64,000 nucleotides of DNA from Vespa crabro (Eukaryota; Arthropoda; Insecta; Hymenoptera; Vespidae), in the NCBI RefSeq assembly GCF_910589235.1, contig NW_025813595.1, positions 744,001-808,000 of the forward strand, read 5' to 3'. Within the stretch, counting starts at the first letter, position 1. Every line of letters starts with the position of its first letter. Below the pieces are notes generated by a model, which was not told the DNA's origin, did not search any database, and was given only the letters and a program-made list of their open reading frames with translations. Position numbers and translations under genes: made by a program. Positions 42,905 through 58,310 of this stretch are shown in pieces.

Positions 42905-43669
42905 TAATAACGATAATAATGATAATACCGATATTAGTAATATTAATAATAAAGATAATTACGATAATAACGATAATAACGATATTCACGATAATAATAA
43001 TTGCAATTATAACGATAATAACGACAATAATGATAATAAGGAAACTAATTATAATAATAAGAATAATAAAAACGATAAAGATGATAATAATACTTACAAT
43101 AATAATGATAATAACAATAATAACGTATATTAACTATAATAAAATTAATAACTATATTTACGTTAACAACGATAAGGATATTAGGAATAATAGCGATAAT
43201 AACTATAATTACGTTAATAATAATAATAACATTAATAACGATATAAACGATGATAACGATAATAATAATAACGGTAATGACAATAATAATAATAATATTA
43301 ATAACGATAATAATTATAATAACGTTAATAATAATAACAATATTAACTGCAATATTAATAATAATAATAATAAAGATAAGAGGAATAACAGTAATAGCAA
43401 TAACATTAGTAAACATTAAAACAAAAATAACGATAATGACGATGACAATAATAACAATTATTACAATAATAACAAGAATAATAAAAACGATAGTATCGTT
43501 AATAGTAATAATCATAATACCGTCAAAACGATAATAAATTTAATAATAAAAAAAAAATAACGATAATGACGATATTATCGGTATAACTATATCAATAATA
43601 TCGATAATTACGTTAAAATAAGTAATACTAATAACAATAATACCGATAATACTTATAACCATAATAAAG

Positions 43670-43712
<43 letters not shown>

Positions 43713-45712
43713 TAATAACGATACAAACGATAATAACGATAAGAACATAATTAACGATAATAACAAGATTTATAAAAATAATTATATCTATAATAATGTG
43801 AAGAACGATTGGAACTATAATATTAATAACAATAATAACAATAATAATGTAAATAACTAAAAAAAAATGATTTAAATAAGATATTAACGATAATAAATAG
43901 AATAACAGTAAAAACGATAATAACGACAATAATAATATAAATAAAAACGATAATGACGCTAATAACAATAATAAAAATAATAATAATAGTAATAATAATA
44001 CTAATAATAATAATAATAAAAATAATATCGATAATAATAAAAATAACGAAAATTATAATATTAATAACAACAATAATAACAATAATAACGATAATGATTA
44101 TAATAATAAATACGATAAAGTCGATAATATCGATAATAAAAATAACATTATTAAAGATAATATCTATAAGCATAATAATAATAATAATAATATTAATAAT
44201 GATAATAACGATAATAATAGTAGTATTACTAACATTAATAACAATAATAGCGGTAATAAGGTAATTAACGGTAATAACGATAATTTTAATAACCATATTA
44301 ACAATAATAACGATATTATCGTTGATAACAATAACAATAATAACGATAATATCTATAATAATAATAATATTATTAACGTTAATATCGATAATAATAATAA
44401 TTATAATAACATTAATAACGATAATATCGATAATAACTATAATAATTATAACGAAAAAAACGATAATAATGATATTAACGATAATAATAATAGTAATAAT
44501 ATAGTATTAACGATAATGACGACAATATTAGTAATAGTAATAGCGATAATAACGATAATAGCAGCAATAAAATTAATTTTAATAAAGATAATAACGATAT
44601 TATCGAAAATAAAGATAAAATCTATAAAAATAATACTAATAAGAACAATAACAACGATAATAACGATAGTAAAAATAATAACAGTAACGATAATACGACA
44701 ATAATAGTAACAACAATAAAAATGATAATAACGTTAGCAACAATAATACGGTTAATAAAAATATTAACTATATCAATAATAACGGAAATAACATTAATTT
44801 CGAGATTAATAATAGCAACATTAAAGATAATAACGATAATAATAATAATAATAACGACCTTAATAACAATAATAAATATAATAACGATATGGTAATAAGG
44901 ATAAAAACGACAATAGTAGTAATAGTAATAACAATAATAACGATAATATCTATTTAATAATCTATAAAAATAATAATAATAATAATAATAATAAAAGTAA
45001 TAAAGGTAATACCGATAATAACAATGATACTAATAATAACTATAAAAAGGATAATACCTATAATTATATTAATCATAATAAAGATAACAAGGATAACAAT
45101 TATAAAACAGATAATAACGATAATAGCAATTATAATCCTAATAACGATATTAATATTTATAATAATAACAATAATACTGATAATAACGATAATAACGATA
45201 ATAATAATGATAATAATAACAATAATAACACTAATAACGTTAAAAGCGATAATAAGATTATTAACGATAATAACGATAATTATAATAACCATATTAATAA
45301 TAATAACGATGTTAACAATGATAACAATAACGATAATAACGATAATATCGATAATAATTATTATATAATTAACGTTAACATCGATAATATTAATAATAAT
45401 AATAATATTAATAACGATAATAACGATAATAACTATAAATATAATAACGAAAATAAAGATAATAACAACATTAATGATAACGATAATAACGATAATAGTA
45501 ATAGTAATAATATCAAAAATAACAATACGATAATAAATACGATAATTACTTTAATAAAGATAATAATAATTACGATAATGTTAATAATATTTATAATAAC
45601 GATAATAACGATAATAATAATAACAAAAATATCAATAAAAACGATAATAACGATAATAACAATAATAATATTAACAATAATAACGATAATAACTATATTA
45701 ACAATAACTATA

Positions 45713-45730
45713 ATCTACAATAAAGTAGAT
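45713..45730. repeat. HP1 hairpin in unit A
   Basis: ATCTAC, six bases (AATAAA), GTAGAT. The 6-bp stem is identical to that at 25879 and 53339 while the loop differs. Confidence 0.75.
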
Positions 45731-46574
45731 AAAAACAACAACAATAATAGGAAAAATAACGAAAACAAGGATAATAACGATAATAGCGTCAATAATAAAA
45801 ATAATAACGATAATAACGATAATAACAATAATAATAATAGCGATAATATCGATAATAACGTTAATAATACTAGCAGTAATAACTATATTAACGGTAATAA
45901 ATATATTTTAGAAATCAGTAGTAACGATATTATCGTTAGTAATCATCATAATAACGATTATAAAGAAAATGACGAGAATAACGATAATAATAATAAAATT
46001 AATAACGATAATTACGTTAATAACGAAAATAATAACAATATTAATATCGAAAATAACGATAATAATAATAATAATAAGCATAATTACTACATTAAGGATA
46101 ATAACGACAATATCGATAATAGCGATAACAATAATAACAATAGTAACTATAATAACCAACATAACGATATTACAGTAATAAAAATAAAGGTAATATCAAT
46201 AATAAGGACAATAATAATAGTAATAATAACGATTACAACGACAATATTAATAATAAATATCAAGATAATAACCATATTAACTTTAATAACGATACCAACG
46301 ACAATAACGAAAAAATAATAATAATAATATCGAAAATAAGGATAATAACAATGTCAACGATAATAATAATAACAACAAAAAGGATAATAAAAATAATAAA
46401 GATAAAGTAAATAAAGATAATAACGATGAAAATGATAATAATAATAACAATACTAAAGTAATAACGATAATAACGATAATAACGATTATACGGATTATAT
46501 CAATAACGATATTAGAAATAATAATGAGAACGTTAAATACAATAATAAAGATAATAATAATAATAATTTAACGT

Positions 46575-46595
46575 AAATAGAGATAATTACTATTT
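46575..46595. repeat. HP2 hairpin in unit A
   Basis: AAATAG, nine bases (AGATAATTA), CTATTT: a perfect 6-bp stem followed by CAGAGATAATA. The same stem is at 54192 and 61276. Confidence 0.75.
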
Positions 46596-48049
46596 CAGAG
46601 ATAATAATAATAACAATAATAACGATAATAACGGTAATAACTATTGTAATAATATCGATAATAACAATATTATTAATAATAATATTAACGATAATTACAA
46701 TAATAACGATAAAAAAATTAATAATAATTAAGATAATAACAATATTAACGATAATATCGATAATAACGATAATAAAAATAATTATTGTAATAACAATAAT
46801 AAAGATAATAAAGAGAATAACGGTAATAACGATAATAACTATAGTAATAATAAAGAAAATAACGATAATAATAATAATAATGATAATAGTAATAAAAACG
46901 AAAATAATAATAATAACGATAATAACGATAATAGTACATGTAATAATAATACTAATAACTATAATAATAATAATAACGATAATAATGATAATAACGATTA
47001 TAATAACAACGATAATATCGATAATAGTAGTAATATTAATAACGATAATAGCGATATTAACGATAATAATAATAACAATAATAAGGAAAGAACAATATTA
47101 TCTAAAATAACGATATTAATAATAACGATATTAACAATAATAACGATGAAACGATAATAATAACATCAATATTACCGATAATATTGATAAAAATAATAAT
47201 GATTATAGCAATAATAACGATAATAAAGATATTAACAATAATAATGGTAATGATAATAACGATAATAATAATAATAATAATATCAAAAATAACAATAATT
47301 ACGATATTGACTATAATGACGATAATAATAATAACGATAATGACGATGATAATAATATCTATAATAAAGTTAATAACGATAAAAATAATAATAATAATAA
47401 CGATAATAACGATATCAATGATAATAACGATAATAACGATAATAATAATAGCAATAATAGCGATAACATCGTTAATAACAATCATCGTAATAATAACGAT
47501 AATAGTGGTAATAACTATGCTAACGATAATAATAATAACAATAATAACGATAATAAGGATAATAACGGAAATAACGATAATAATAATATTAATAATAAAG
47601 ATAATAATGATATTTACGAAAATAAAGTTAATTATAATAGCAATAATAACAATAATACCGATATGAATAATAAAAAGTATAATAAAGATAGTAACAATAA
47701 TATTAATAGTAATAATAATGTTAATAACGTTATTAAGGATAATGACGATAATTTCGATTATAATAATAACAATAAAATCGATAGTAAGGATATTAATTAT
47801 AACAATAATTACATTAATTACGATAATAACGACAATAGTAATAATAATAATAACCATAATAACGATAATAACGTTAATAACGATAATAACGACAATAATA
47901 ATAATAATATCAAAGGTCATAACGATATTAACTAAAATAACGATAATCATGATAATAACGATACTAATAATAATAATAATAATAATATTAATAACGATAA
48001 TAACGATTATAATGATAATAACTATAATAACGTTATTATCAATAAGAGT

Positions 48050-48550
48050 AATAGTAATGATAGAGATATAGTAACAATAATGTTAATAACGTTGTTAACG
48101 ATAATAACGATAACAATATTATCAATAATAACGATATTAACTATATTAAAGATAATAATAATATACGATAACAAAGATAACAACAACAATAATAATAGAA
48201 AACTAAGGGAAATTTGGATAATAACGATAACAGCGTCAGTAAAAATAATAATATTTTCGATAATAACTATAATGACAATAATAATATTAACGATAATATC
48301 GATAATAACGTTAATAATACTAGTAGTAATAATTATAATAACGGTTATAACTATATTTATGAAAACAATAGTAACGATAGTATCGTTAATGTCAATTATT
48401 ATAGTAATAATAATATCAATAAAAACGATAATAACAATAATAATAATAATAATATTGACGATATTAACGGTAATAACGATTAGAATAAAAACAACATTAA
48501 TAACGATTTTGAAGAAAATAGTAATATCAATAGTACCGAAAACAACAATA
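48050..48550 (+). repeat. Second F4-like segment in unit A
   Basis: ATATACGATAACAAAGATAA (48162), AGAAAACTAAGGGAAATTTG (48198), CAGCGTCAG and AACGATAGTATCGTTAATGT (48373) parallel the HP1-to-F4 order at 45713-45940 and 25879-26110. The HP1 stem has decayed (ATATAC against AAGATA). Unit A thus carries two F4-type segments about 2.4 kb apart, and unit B has both as well. Confidence 0.65.
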
Positions 48551-48933
48551 ACAACATTAATAATAATAATAATAATATCGGAAGTAATTAAAATAACGGT
48601 GACAACTATCATATTAAGAACAATAATAACGATAATAACGATAATAACTATAGGAATAATACTAATAATAACGATAATAACGATATTAATGGCAATATGG
48701 ATAATAACAGTAATATTAATAGTCATATTAAAGATAATAACGATAATAACGTTACTAATATTAACAAAATTAAGGAAAATATCGTTTATAATTATAACAC
48801 TATTCACGATAATAACGATAATAATAATAACAACATAAACAATAATAACGATAATAATGATAATAATGATAATAACAATAATAACGATAATAATGTTAAT
48901 AACGATAATAACCATGTTAATAATAGTAATAAT

Positions 48934-49079
48934 AAAGGTAATAACGATAGAAAAAGTTTCTAACGATAATAATAATAACAACAATAACGATAATAGTGAC
49001 TATGAGGATAAGAAAGATAATAATAATATTAAAAATAAAAATAATAACGATAATAACGATGATAATCATAATAATAAAA
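48934..49079 (+). repeat. Segment of about 145 bp present in unit A, absent from unit B
   Basis: The offset between units changes from 7705 to 7560 across this stretch. In B, AATAGTAATAAAAGTAATAA (56626) joins the two flanks directly. AATAA occurs at both edges in A, so a deletion in B between short direct repeats is the simplest reading. The segment includes AGAAAAAGTTTC (48950), an unusual patch. Confidence 0.8.
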
Positions 49080-50301
49080 GTAATAATAACAATATTAATA
49101 ATAGTAACTATTATAACGATTATAACGATAATAGTAGGAGTAATAATAACAGTAATAAAAATAATAACGATAATAACAATTATAAAAAATTAACGATTAT
49201 AATATTAACGATAATAACGATAATAACCATAATAATAATAATAATAATGAAGATAACAACGATATTAACGATAATAATGACAATAATAATAACAATAATA
49301 ATTATAATAACGATAACAATGATAATACCGATAATAACAATAATAACAATAATAATAATAGTAATAATTAAGATAATAACGATATTAACGATAACAAGGT
49401 TAATAACAATAACAATAATAGCGACATTAGCAATTATAATACTTTAACGATATTAATATTTATCAAAATAACAATAATATTAATAATAACGATAATAACG
49501 ATAATAATAGAAGCAATAAAAACAATAATAATACTAATAACGATAATTGCGATAATAATAGTAATAATAAGAACAATAATAACAATAATATTGTTAATAA
49601 GTTTGTTACCGATGATAATGATAATTACAATATTCATAATAACTATAATAAAGATATTATCGATAATAATAATAACGATAATAACGATCAGAATAATATC
49701 GATGAAAACGATAAAATCAAAATAATAATAATTTTAACGTTAATAACCATAATAATAATAATAATAGCAATAATAACCGTAACAAGGAAAATAACGAGGA
49801 TAATAATAACAATAATAACAATAATAGTAATAATAATAATATCGATAGTAACAATAATAACTATAATGACGATTATAACGATAATGATAATAACGATAAT
49901 GACGATGGATATAATAACGACAATATCTTTAATAACGATAATTATAATAATAATAATAGCGATAATAAAAATATTAACGTTAATAACGATAACAATAAAA
50001 ACAATTAAAACGGTAATAACAATAATTATGATAATAGCAATAATAATTATAATAGTGATAGCATTAATAACGATATTTACGATAATAATAATAATAATAA
50101 CAAAGATAATAACGTGATTAACTATAATAACGATAATAACGATAATAACGATATAGACGATAATATCTATAAATATAATAACAATATTAACGATAATAAA
50201 AATAATAATACTAACAAAATAAAGATAATAACGAAATTATCGATAATAACGATAATAATAATAGAAATAATAATAACGATAATAAACGTTATAACAACAA
50301 A

Positions 50302-50337
<36 letters not shown>

Positions 50338-51298
50338 GATAATAACTATAATAACAATTATAATGACAGTAACGTTAAAAACAATTATAATAATAACGAT
50401 AATAATAATAATAAAATATAGATAACAACGATATTAACGTTAATAACGATAATACTAACAACAGTAATAAAGTTACAAACGATTATAACGCTAGGAACGA
50501 TAATAATATTTATAATAATAATAATAATAACGATAATAACGATAATAATGATAATACCGATATTAGTAATATTAATAATAAAGATAATTACGATAATAAG
50601 GATAATAACGATATTCACGATAATAATAATTGCAATTATAACGATAATAATGACAATAATGATAATAAGGAAACTAATTATAATAATAAGAATAATAAAA
50701 ACGATAAAGATGATAATAATACTTACAATAATAATGATAATAACAAAAATAGCGTATATTAACTATAATAAAATTAATAACTATATTTACGTTAAAAACG
50801 ATAAGGATATTAGGAATAATAGCGATAATAACTATAATTACGTTAATAATAATAATAACATTAATAACGATATAAACGATGATAACGATAATAATAATAA
50901 CGGTAATGACAATAATAATAATAATATTAATAACGATAATAATTATAATAACGTTAATAATAATAACAATATTAACTGCAATATTAATAATAATAATAAT
51001 AAAGATAAGAGGAATAACAGTAATAGCAATAACATTAGTAAACATTAAAACAAAAATAACGATAATGACGATGACAATAATAACGATTATTACAATAATA
51101 ACAAGAATAATAAAAACGATAGTATCGTTAATAGTAATAATCATAATACCGTCAAAACGATAATAAATTTAATAATAAAAAAAAAATAACGATAATGACG
51201 ATATTATCGGTATAATTATATCAATAATATCGATAATTACGTTAAAATAAGTAATACTAATAACAATAATACCGATAATACTTATAACCATAATAAAG

Positions 51299-51332
<34 letters not shown>

Positions 51333-53338
51333 TAATAACGATACAAACGATAATAACGATAAGAACATAATTAACGATAATAACAAGATTTATAAAAATA
51401 ATTATATCTATAATAATGTGAAGAACGATTGGAACTATAATATTAATAACAATAATAACAATAATAATGTAAATAACTAAAAAAAAATGATTTAAATAAG
51501 ATATTAACGATAATAAATAGAATAACAGTAAAAACGATAATAACGACAATAATAATATAAATAAAAACGATAATGATGCTAATAACAATAATAAAAATAA
51601 TTATAATAGTAATAATAATACTAATAATAATAATAATAAAAATAATATCGATAATAATAAAAATAACGAAAATTATAATATTAATAACAACAATAATAAC
51701 AATAATAACGATAATGATTATAATAATAAATACGATAAAGTCGATAATATCGATAATAAAAATAACATTATTAAAGATAATATCTATAAGCATAATAATA
51801 ATAATAATAATATTAATAATGATAATAACGATAATAATAGTAGTATTACTAACATTAATAACAATAATATCGGTAATAAGGTAATTAACGGTAATAACGA
51901 TAATTTTAATAACCATATTAACAATAATAACGATATTATCGTTGATAACAATAACAATAATAACGATAATATCTATAATAATAATAATATTATTAACGTT
52001 AATATCGATAATAATAATAATTATAATAACATTAATAACGATAATATCGATAATAACTATAATAATTATAACGAAAAAAACGATAATAATGATATTAACG
52101 ATAATAATAATAGTAATAATATAGTATTAACGATAATGACGACAATATTAGTAATAGTAATAGCGATAATAACGATAATAGCAGCAATAAAATTAATTTT
52201 AATAAAGATAATAACTATATTATCGAAAATAAAGATAAAAGCTATAAAAATAATACTAATAAGAACAATAACAACGATAACAACGATAGTAAAAATAATA
52301 ACAGTAACGATAATACGACAATAATAGTAACAACAATAAAAATGATAATAACGTTAGCAACAATAATACGGTTAATAAAAATATTAACTATATCAATAAT
52401 AACGGAAATAACATTAATTTCGAGATTAATAATAGCAACATTAAAGATAATAACGATAATAATAATAATAATAACGACCTTAATAACTATAATAAATATA
52501 ATAACGATATGGTAATAAGGATAAAAACGACAATAGTAGTAATAGTAATAACAATAATAACGATAATATCTATTTAATAATCTATAAAAATAATAATAAT
52601 AATAATAATAATAAAAGTAATAAAGGTAATACCGATAATAACAATGATACTAATAATAACTATAAAAAGGATAATACCTATAATTATATTAATCATAATA
52701 AAGATAACAAGGATAACAAATATAAAACAGATAATAACGATAATAGCAATTATAATCCTAATAACGATATTAATATTTATAATAATAACAATAATACTGA
52801 TAATAACGATAATAACGATAATAATAATGATAATAATAACAATAATAACACTAATAACGTTAAAAGCGATAATAAGATTATTAACGATAATAACGATAAT
52901 TATAATAACCATATTAATAATAATAACGATGTTAACAATGATAACAATAACGATAATAACGATAATATCGATAATAATTATTATATAATTAACGTTAACA
53001 TCGATAATATTAATAATAATAATAATATTAATAACGATAATAACGATAATAACTATAAATATAATAACGAAAATAAAGATAATAACAACATTAATGATAA
53101 CGATAATAACGATAATAGTAATAGTAATAATATCAAAAATAACAATACGATAATAAATACGATAATTACTTTAATAAAGATAATAATAATTACGATAATG
53201 GCGATGATAATAATATTTATAATAACGATAATAACGATAATAATAATAACAAAAATATCAATAAAAACGATAATAACGATAATAACAATAATAATATTAA
53301 CAATAATAACGATAATAACTATATTAACAATAACTAAA

Positions 53339-53356
53339 ATCTACGATAAAGTAGAT
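53339..53356. repeat. HP1 hairpin in unit B
   Basis: ATCTAC, GATAAA, GTAGAT. Its loop differs by one base from unit A and the stem is unchanged. Confidence 0.75.
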
Positions 53357-54191
53357 AAAAACAACAACAATAATAGGAAAAATAACGAAAACAAGGATAA
53401 TAACGATAATAGCGTCAATAATAAAAATAATAACGATAATAACGATAATAACAATAATAATAATAGCGATAATATCGATAATAACGTTAATAATACTAGC
53501 AGTAATAACTATATTAACGGTAATAAATATATTTTAGAAATCAGTAGTAACGATATTATCGTTAGTAATCATCATAATAACGATTATAAAGAAAATGACG
53601 AGAATAACGATAATAATAATAAAATTAATAACGATAATTACGTTTATAACGAAAATAATAACAATATTAATATCGAAAATAACGATATTAATAATAATAA
53701 TAAGCATAATTACTACATTAAGGATAATAAAGACAATATCGATAATAGCGATAACAATAATAACAATAGTAACTATAATAACCAACATAACGATATTACA
53801 GTAATAAAAATAAAGGTAATATCAATAATAAGGACAATAATAATAGTAATAATAACGATTACAACGACAATATTAATAATAAATATCAAGATAATAACCA
53901 TATTAACTTTAATAACGATACCAACGACAATAACGAAAAAATAATAATAATAATATCGAAAATAAGGATAATAACAATGTCAACGATAATAATAATAACA
54001 ACAAAAAGGATAATAAAAATAATAAAGATAAAGTAAATAAAGATAATAACGATGAAAATGATAATAATAATAACAATACTAAAGTAATAACGATAATAAC
54101 GATTATACGGATTATATCAATAACGATAATAGAAATAATAATGAGAACGTTAAATACAATAATAAAGATAGTAATAATAATAATTTAACGT

Positions 54192-54212
54192 AAATAGAGA
54201 TAATTACTATTT
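54192..54212. repeat. HP2 hairpin in unit B
   Basis: AAATAG, AGATAATTA, CTATTT, identical to unit A. Confidence 0.75.
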
Positions 54213-56296
54213 CAGAGATAATAATAATAACAATAATAACGATAATAACGGTAATAACTATTGTAATAATATCGATAATAACAATATTATTAATAATAAT
54301 ATTAACGATAATTACAATAATAACGATAAAAAAATTAATAATAATTAAGATAATAACAATATTAACGATAATATCGATAATAACGATAATAAAAATAATT
54401 ATTGTAATAACAATAATAAAGATAATAAAGAGAATAACGGTAATAACGATAATAACTATACGATATAACGATATAACGATAATAAATAGTAATAATAAAG
54501 AAAATAACGATAATAATAATAATAATGATAATAGTAATAAAAACGAAAATAATAAAAATAATAATAATAACGATAATAACGATAATAGTACATGTAATAA
54601 TAATACTAATAACTATAATAATGATAATAACGATAATAATGATAATAACGATTATAATAACAACGATAATATCGATATTAGTAGTAATATTAATAACGAT
54701 AATAGCGATATTAACGATAATAATAATAACAATAATAAGGAAAGAACAATATTATCTATAATAACGATATTAATAATAACGATATTAACAATAATAACGA
54801 TGAAACGATAATAATGACATCAATATTACCGATAATATTGATAAAAATAATAATGATTATAGCAATAATAACGATAATGAAGATATTAACAATAATAATG
54901 GTAATGATAATAACGATAATAATAATAATAATAATATCAAAAATAACAATAATTACGATATTGACTATAATGACGATAATAATAATAACGATAATGACGA
55001 TGATAATAATATCTATAATAAAGTTAATAACGATAAAAATAATAATAATAATAACGATAATAACGATATCAATGATAATAACGATAATAACGATAATAAT
55101 AATAGCAATAATAGCGATAACATCGTTAATAACAATCATCGTAATAATAACGATAATAGTGGTAATAACTATGCTAACGATAATAATAATAACAATAATA
55201 ACGATAATAAGGATAATAACGGAAATAACGATAATAATAATATTAATAATAAAGATAATAATGATATTTACGAAAATAAAGTTAATTATAATAGCAATAA
55301 TAACAATAATACCGATATGAATAATAAAAAGTATAATAAAGTTAGTAACAATAATATTAATAGTAATAATAATGTTAATAACGTTATTAAGGATAATGAC
55401 GATAATTTCGATTATAATAATAACAATAAAATCGATAGTAAGGATATTAATTATAACAATAATTACATTAATTACGATAATAACGACAATAGTAATAACA
55501 ATAATAACCATAATAACGATAATAACGATAATAACGATAATAACGACAATAATAATAATAATATCAAAGGTCATAACGATATTAACTAAAATAACGATAA
55601 TCATGATAATAACGATACTAATAATAATAATAATAATAATATTAATAACGATAATAACGATTATAATGATAATAACTATAATAACGTTATTATCAATAAG
55701 AGTAATAGTAATGATAGAGATATAGTAACAATAATGTTAATAACGTTGTTAACGATAATAACGATAACAATATTATCAACAATAACGATATTAACTATAT
55801 TAAATATAATAATAATATACGATAACAAAGATAACAACAACAATAATAATAGAAAACTAAGGGAAATTTGGATAATAACGATAACAGCGTCAGTAAAAAT
55901 AATAATATTTTCGATAATAACTATAATGAAAATAATAATATTAACGATAATATCGATAATAACGTTAATAATACTAGTAGTAATAATTATGATAACGGTT
56001 ATAACTATATTTATGAAAACAATAGTAACGATAGTATCGTTAATGTCAATTATTATAGTAATAATAATATCAATAAAAACGATAATAACAATAATAATAA
56101 TAATAATATTGACGATATTAACGGTAATAACGATTAGAATAAAAACAACATTAATAACGATTTTGAAGAAAATAGTAATATCAATAGTACCGAAAACAAC
56201 AATAACAACATTAATAATAATAATAATAATATCGGAAGTAATTAAAATAACGGTGACAACTATCATATTAAGAACAATAATAACGATAATAACGAT

Positions 56297-56365
56297 AATA
56301 ACTATAGGAATAATACTAATAATAACGATAATAACTATAGGAATAATACTAATAATAACGATAAT
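56297..56365 (+). repeat. 33-bp tandem duplication specific to unit B
   Basis: AACTATAGGAATAATACTAA occurs twice 33 bases apart in unit B but once in unit A (about 48647). It is a small, recent slippage or tandem-duplication event. Confidence 0.85.
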
Positions 56366-57858
56366 AACGATATTAATGGCAATATGGATAATAACAGTAA
56401 TATTAATAGTCATATTAAAGATAATAACGATAATAACGTTACTAACGATAATAGCGATACTAATATTAACAAAATTAAGGAAAATATCGTTTATAATTAT
56501 AACACTATTCACGATAATAACGATAATAATAATAACAACATAAACAATAATAACGATAATAATGATAATAATGATAATAACAATAATAACGATAATAATG
56601 TTAATAACGATAATAACCATGTTAATAATAGTAATAAAAGTAATAATAACAATATTAATAATAGTAACTATTATAACGATTATAACGATAATAGTAGGAG
56701 TAATAATAACAGTAATAAAAATAATAACGATAATAACAATTATAAAAAATTAACGATTATAATATTAACGATAATAACGATAATAACCATAATAATAATA
56801 ATAATAATGAAGATAACAACGATATTAACGATAATAATGACAATAATAATAACAATAATAATTATAATAACGATAACAATGATAACACCGATAATAACAA
56901 TAATAACAATAATAATAATAGTAATAATTAAGATAATAACGATATTAACGATAACAAGGTTAATAACAATAACAATAATAGCGACATTAGCAATTATAAT
57001 ACTTTAACGATATTAATATTTATCAAAATAACAATAATATTAATAATAACGATAATAACGATAATAATAGAAGCAATAAAAACAATAATAATACTAATAA
57101 CGATAATTGCGATAATAGTAGTAATAATAAGAACAATAATAACAATAATATTGTTAATAAGTTTGTTACCGATGATAATGATAATTACAATATTCATAAT
57201 AACTATAATAAAGATATTATCGATAATAATAATAACGATAATAACGATCAGAATAATATCGATGAAAACGATAAAATCAAAATAATAATAATTTTAACGT
57301 TAATAACCATAATAATAATAATAATAGCAATAATAACCGTAACAAGGAAAATAACGAGGATAATAATAACAATAATAACAATAATAGTAATAATAATAAT
57401 ATCGATAGTAACAATAATAACTATAATGACGATTATAACGATAATGATAATAACGATAATGACGATGGATATAATAACGACAATATCTTTAATAACGATA
57501 ATAATAATAATAATAATAGCGATAATAAAAATATTAACGTTAATAACGATAACAATAAAAACAATTAAAACGGTAATAACAATAATTATGATAATAGCAA
57601 TAATAATTATAATAGTGATAGCATTAATAACGATATTTACGATAATAATAATAATAACAAAGATAATAACGTGATTAACTATAATAACGATAATAACGAT
57701 AATAACGATATAGACGATAATTTCTATAAATATAATAACAATATTAACGATAATAAAAATAATAATACTAACAAAATAAAGATAATAACGAAATTATCGA
57801 TAATAACGATAATAATAATAGAAATAATAATAACGATAATAAACGTTATAACAACAAA

Positions 57859-57903
<45 letters not shown>

Positions 57904-58115
57904 GATAATAACTATAATAACAATCATAATGACAGTAACGTTAAAAACAATTATAATAATAACGATAATAATAATAATAAAAATATAGATAACAACGATA
58001 TTAACGTTAATAACGATAATACTAACAACAGTAATAAAGTTACAAACGATTATAACGTTAGGAACGATAATAATATTTATAATAATAATAATAATAACGA
58101 TAATAACGATAATAA

Positions 58116-58310
58116 TGGAAGTAATAATAACAATATTAAGAATAATTTATATAATAACGATAATAACGATAATAATATAATTAGTAATAACAGTAATAAG
58201 AATATTAATGATAAAAACGATTTTAACAAGAATCATAATAAAGATAATAAAGATAATAACGGTAGTAACGATAATAATAATAGTATTAATAACAATAATA
58301 AAAACTATTT
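58116..58310. repeat. Degenerate triplet DNA, right flank of unit B
   Basis: AAT/AAC/GAT sequence after the duplication breakpoint. No gene was seen. Confidence 0.65.

Larger units (their letters stand above)
42905..50545 (+). repeat. 7.6-kb tandem duplication, unit A
   Basis: Base-for-base similar to 50546-58115. The offset is 7629 at the left, 7620 after a 9-base change near 43680, 7654 by 47100, 7705 by 48850, 7560 after 49080 and about 7567 at the right end. Substitutions run at roughly 1% or less by eye. Internal order is F2 (42905-44500), block C boxes (44503, 44890), HP1 and F4 (45713-46560), HP2 (46575), F3-like (47100-48000), a second F4-like part (48050-48550) and an unassigned tail. 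It holds about 145 bases at 48934-49079 that unit B lacks. No gene is supported; open frames come in matching pairs only because the DNA is duplicated. Confidence 0.95.
50546..58115 (+). repeat. 7.6-kb tandem duplication, unit B
   Basis: Copy of unit A in direct orientation, joined to it without a spacer at a simple AAT/AAC/GAT tract. Differences from A include about 28 extra bases near 54461 (ACGATATAACGATATAACGA), a 9-base loss near 54085, an extra 33-base tandem repeat near 56300-56365, 18 extra bases near 56442 and the loss of about 145 bases near 56632. At the right end, both copies keep GTTACAAACGATTATAACG (50471, 58038) up to GATAATAATG, where unit B continues into GGAAGTAATA. Confidence 0.95.

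Noticed and set aside
42919..51048. Conserved frame pairs between units A and B (for example 42919-43419 and 50548-51048) as evidence for selection on a protein
   Set aside because: The DNA is duplicated at about 99% in all registers, including stop-rich ones, so conservation is not specific to any frame.
42905..58115. Transposon or retroelement with 7.6-kb body
   Set aside because: No terminal inverted or long terminal repeats, no target duplication and no reverse transcriptase or transposase motifs. Tandem direct placement fits unequal exchange better.
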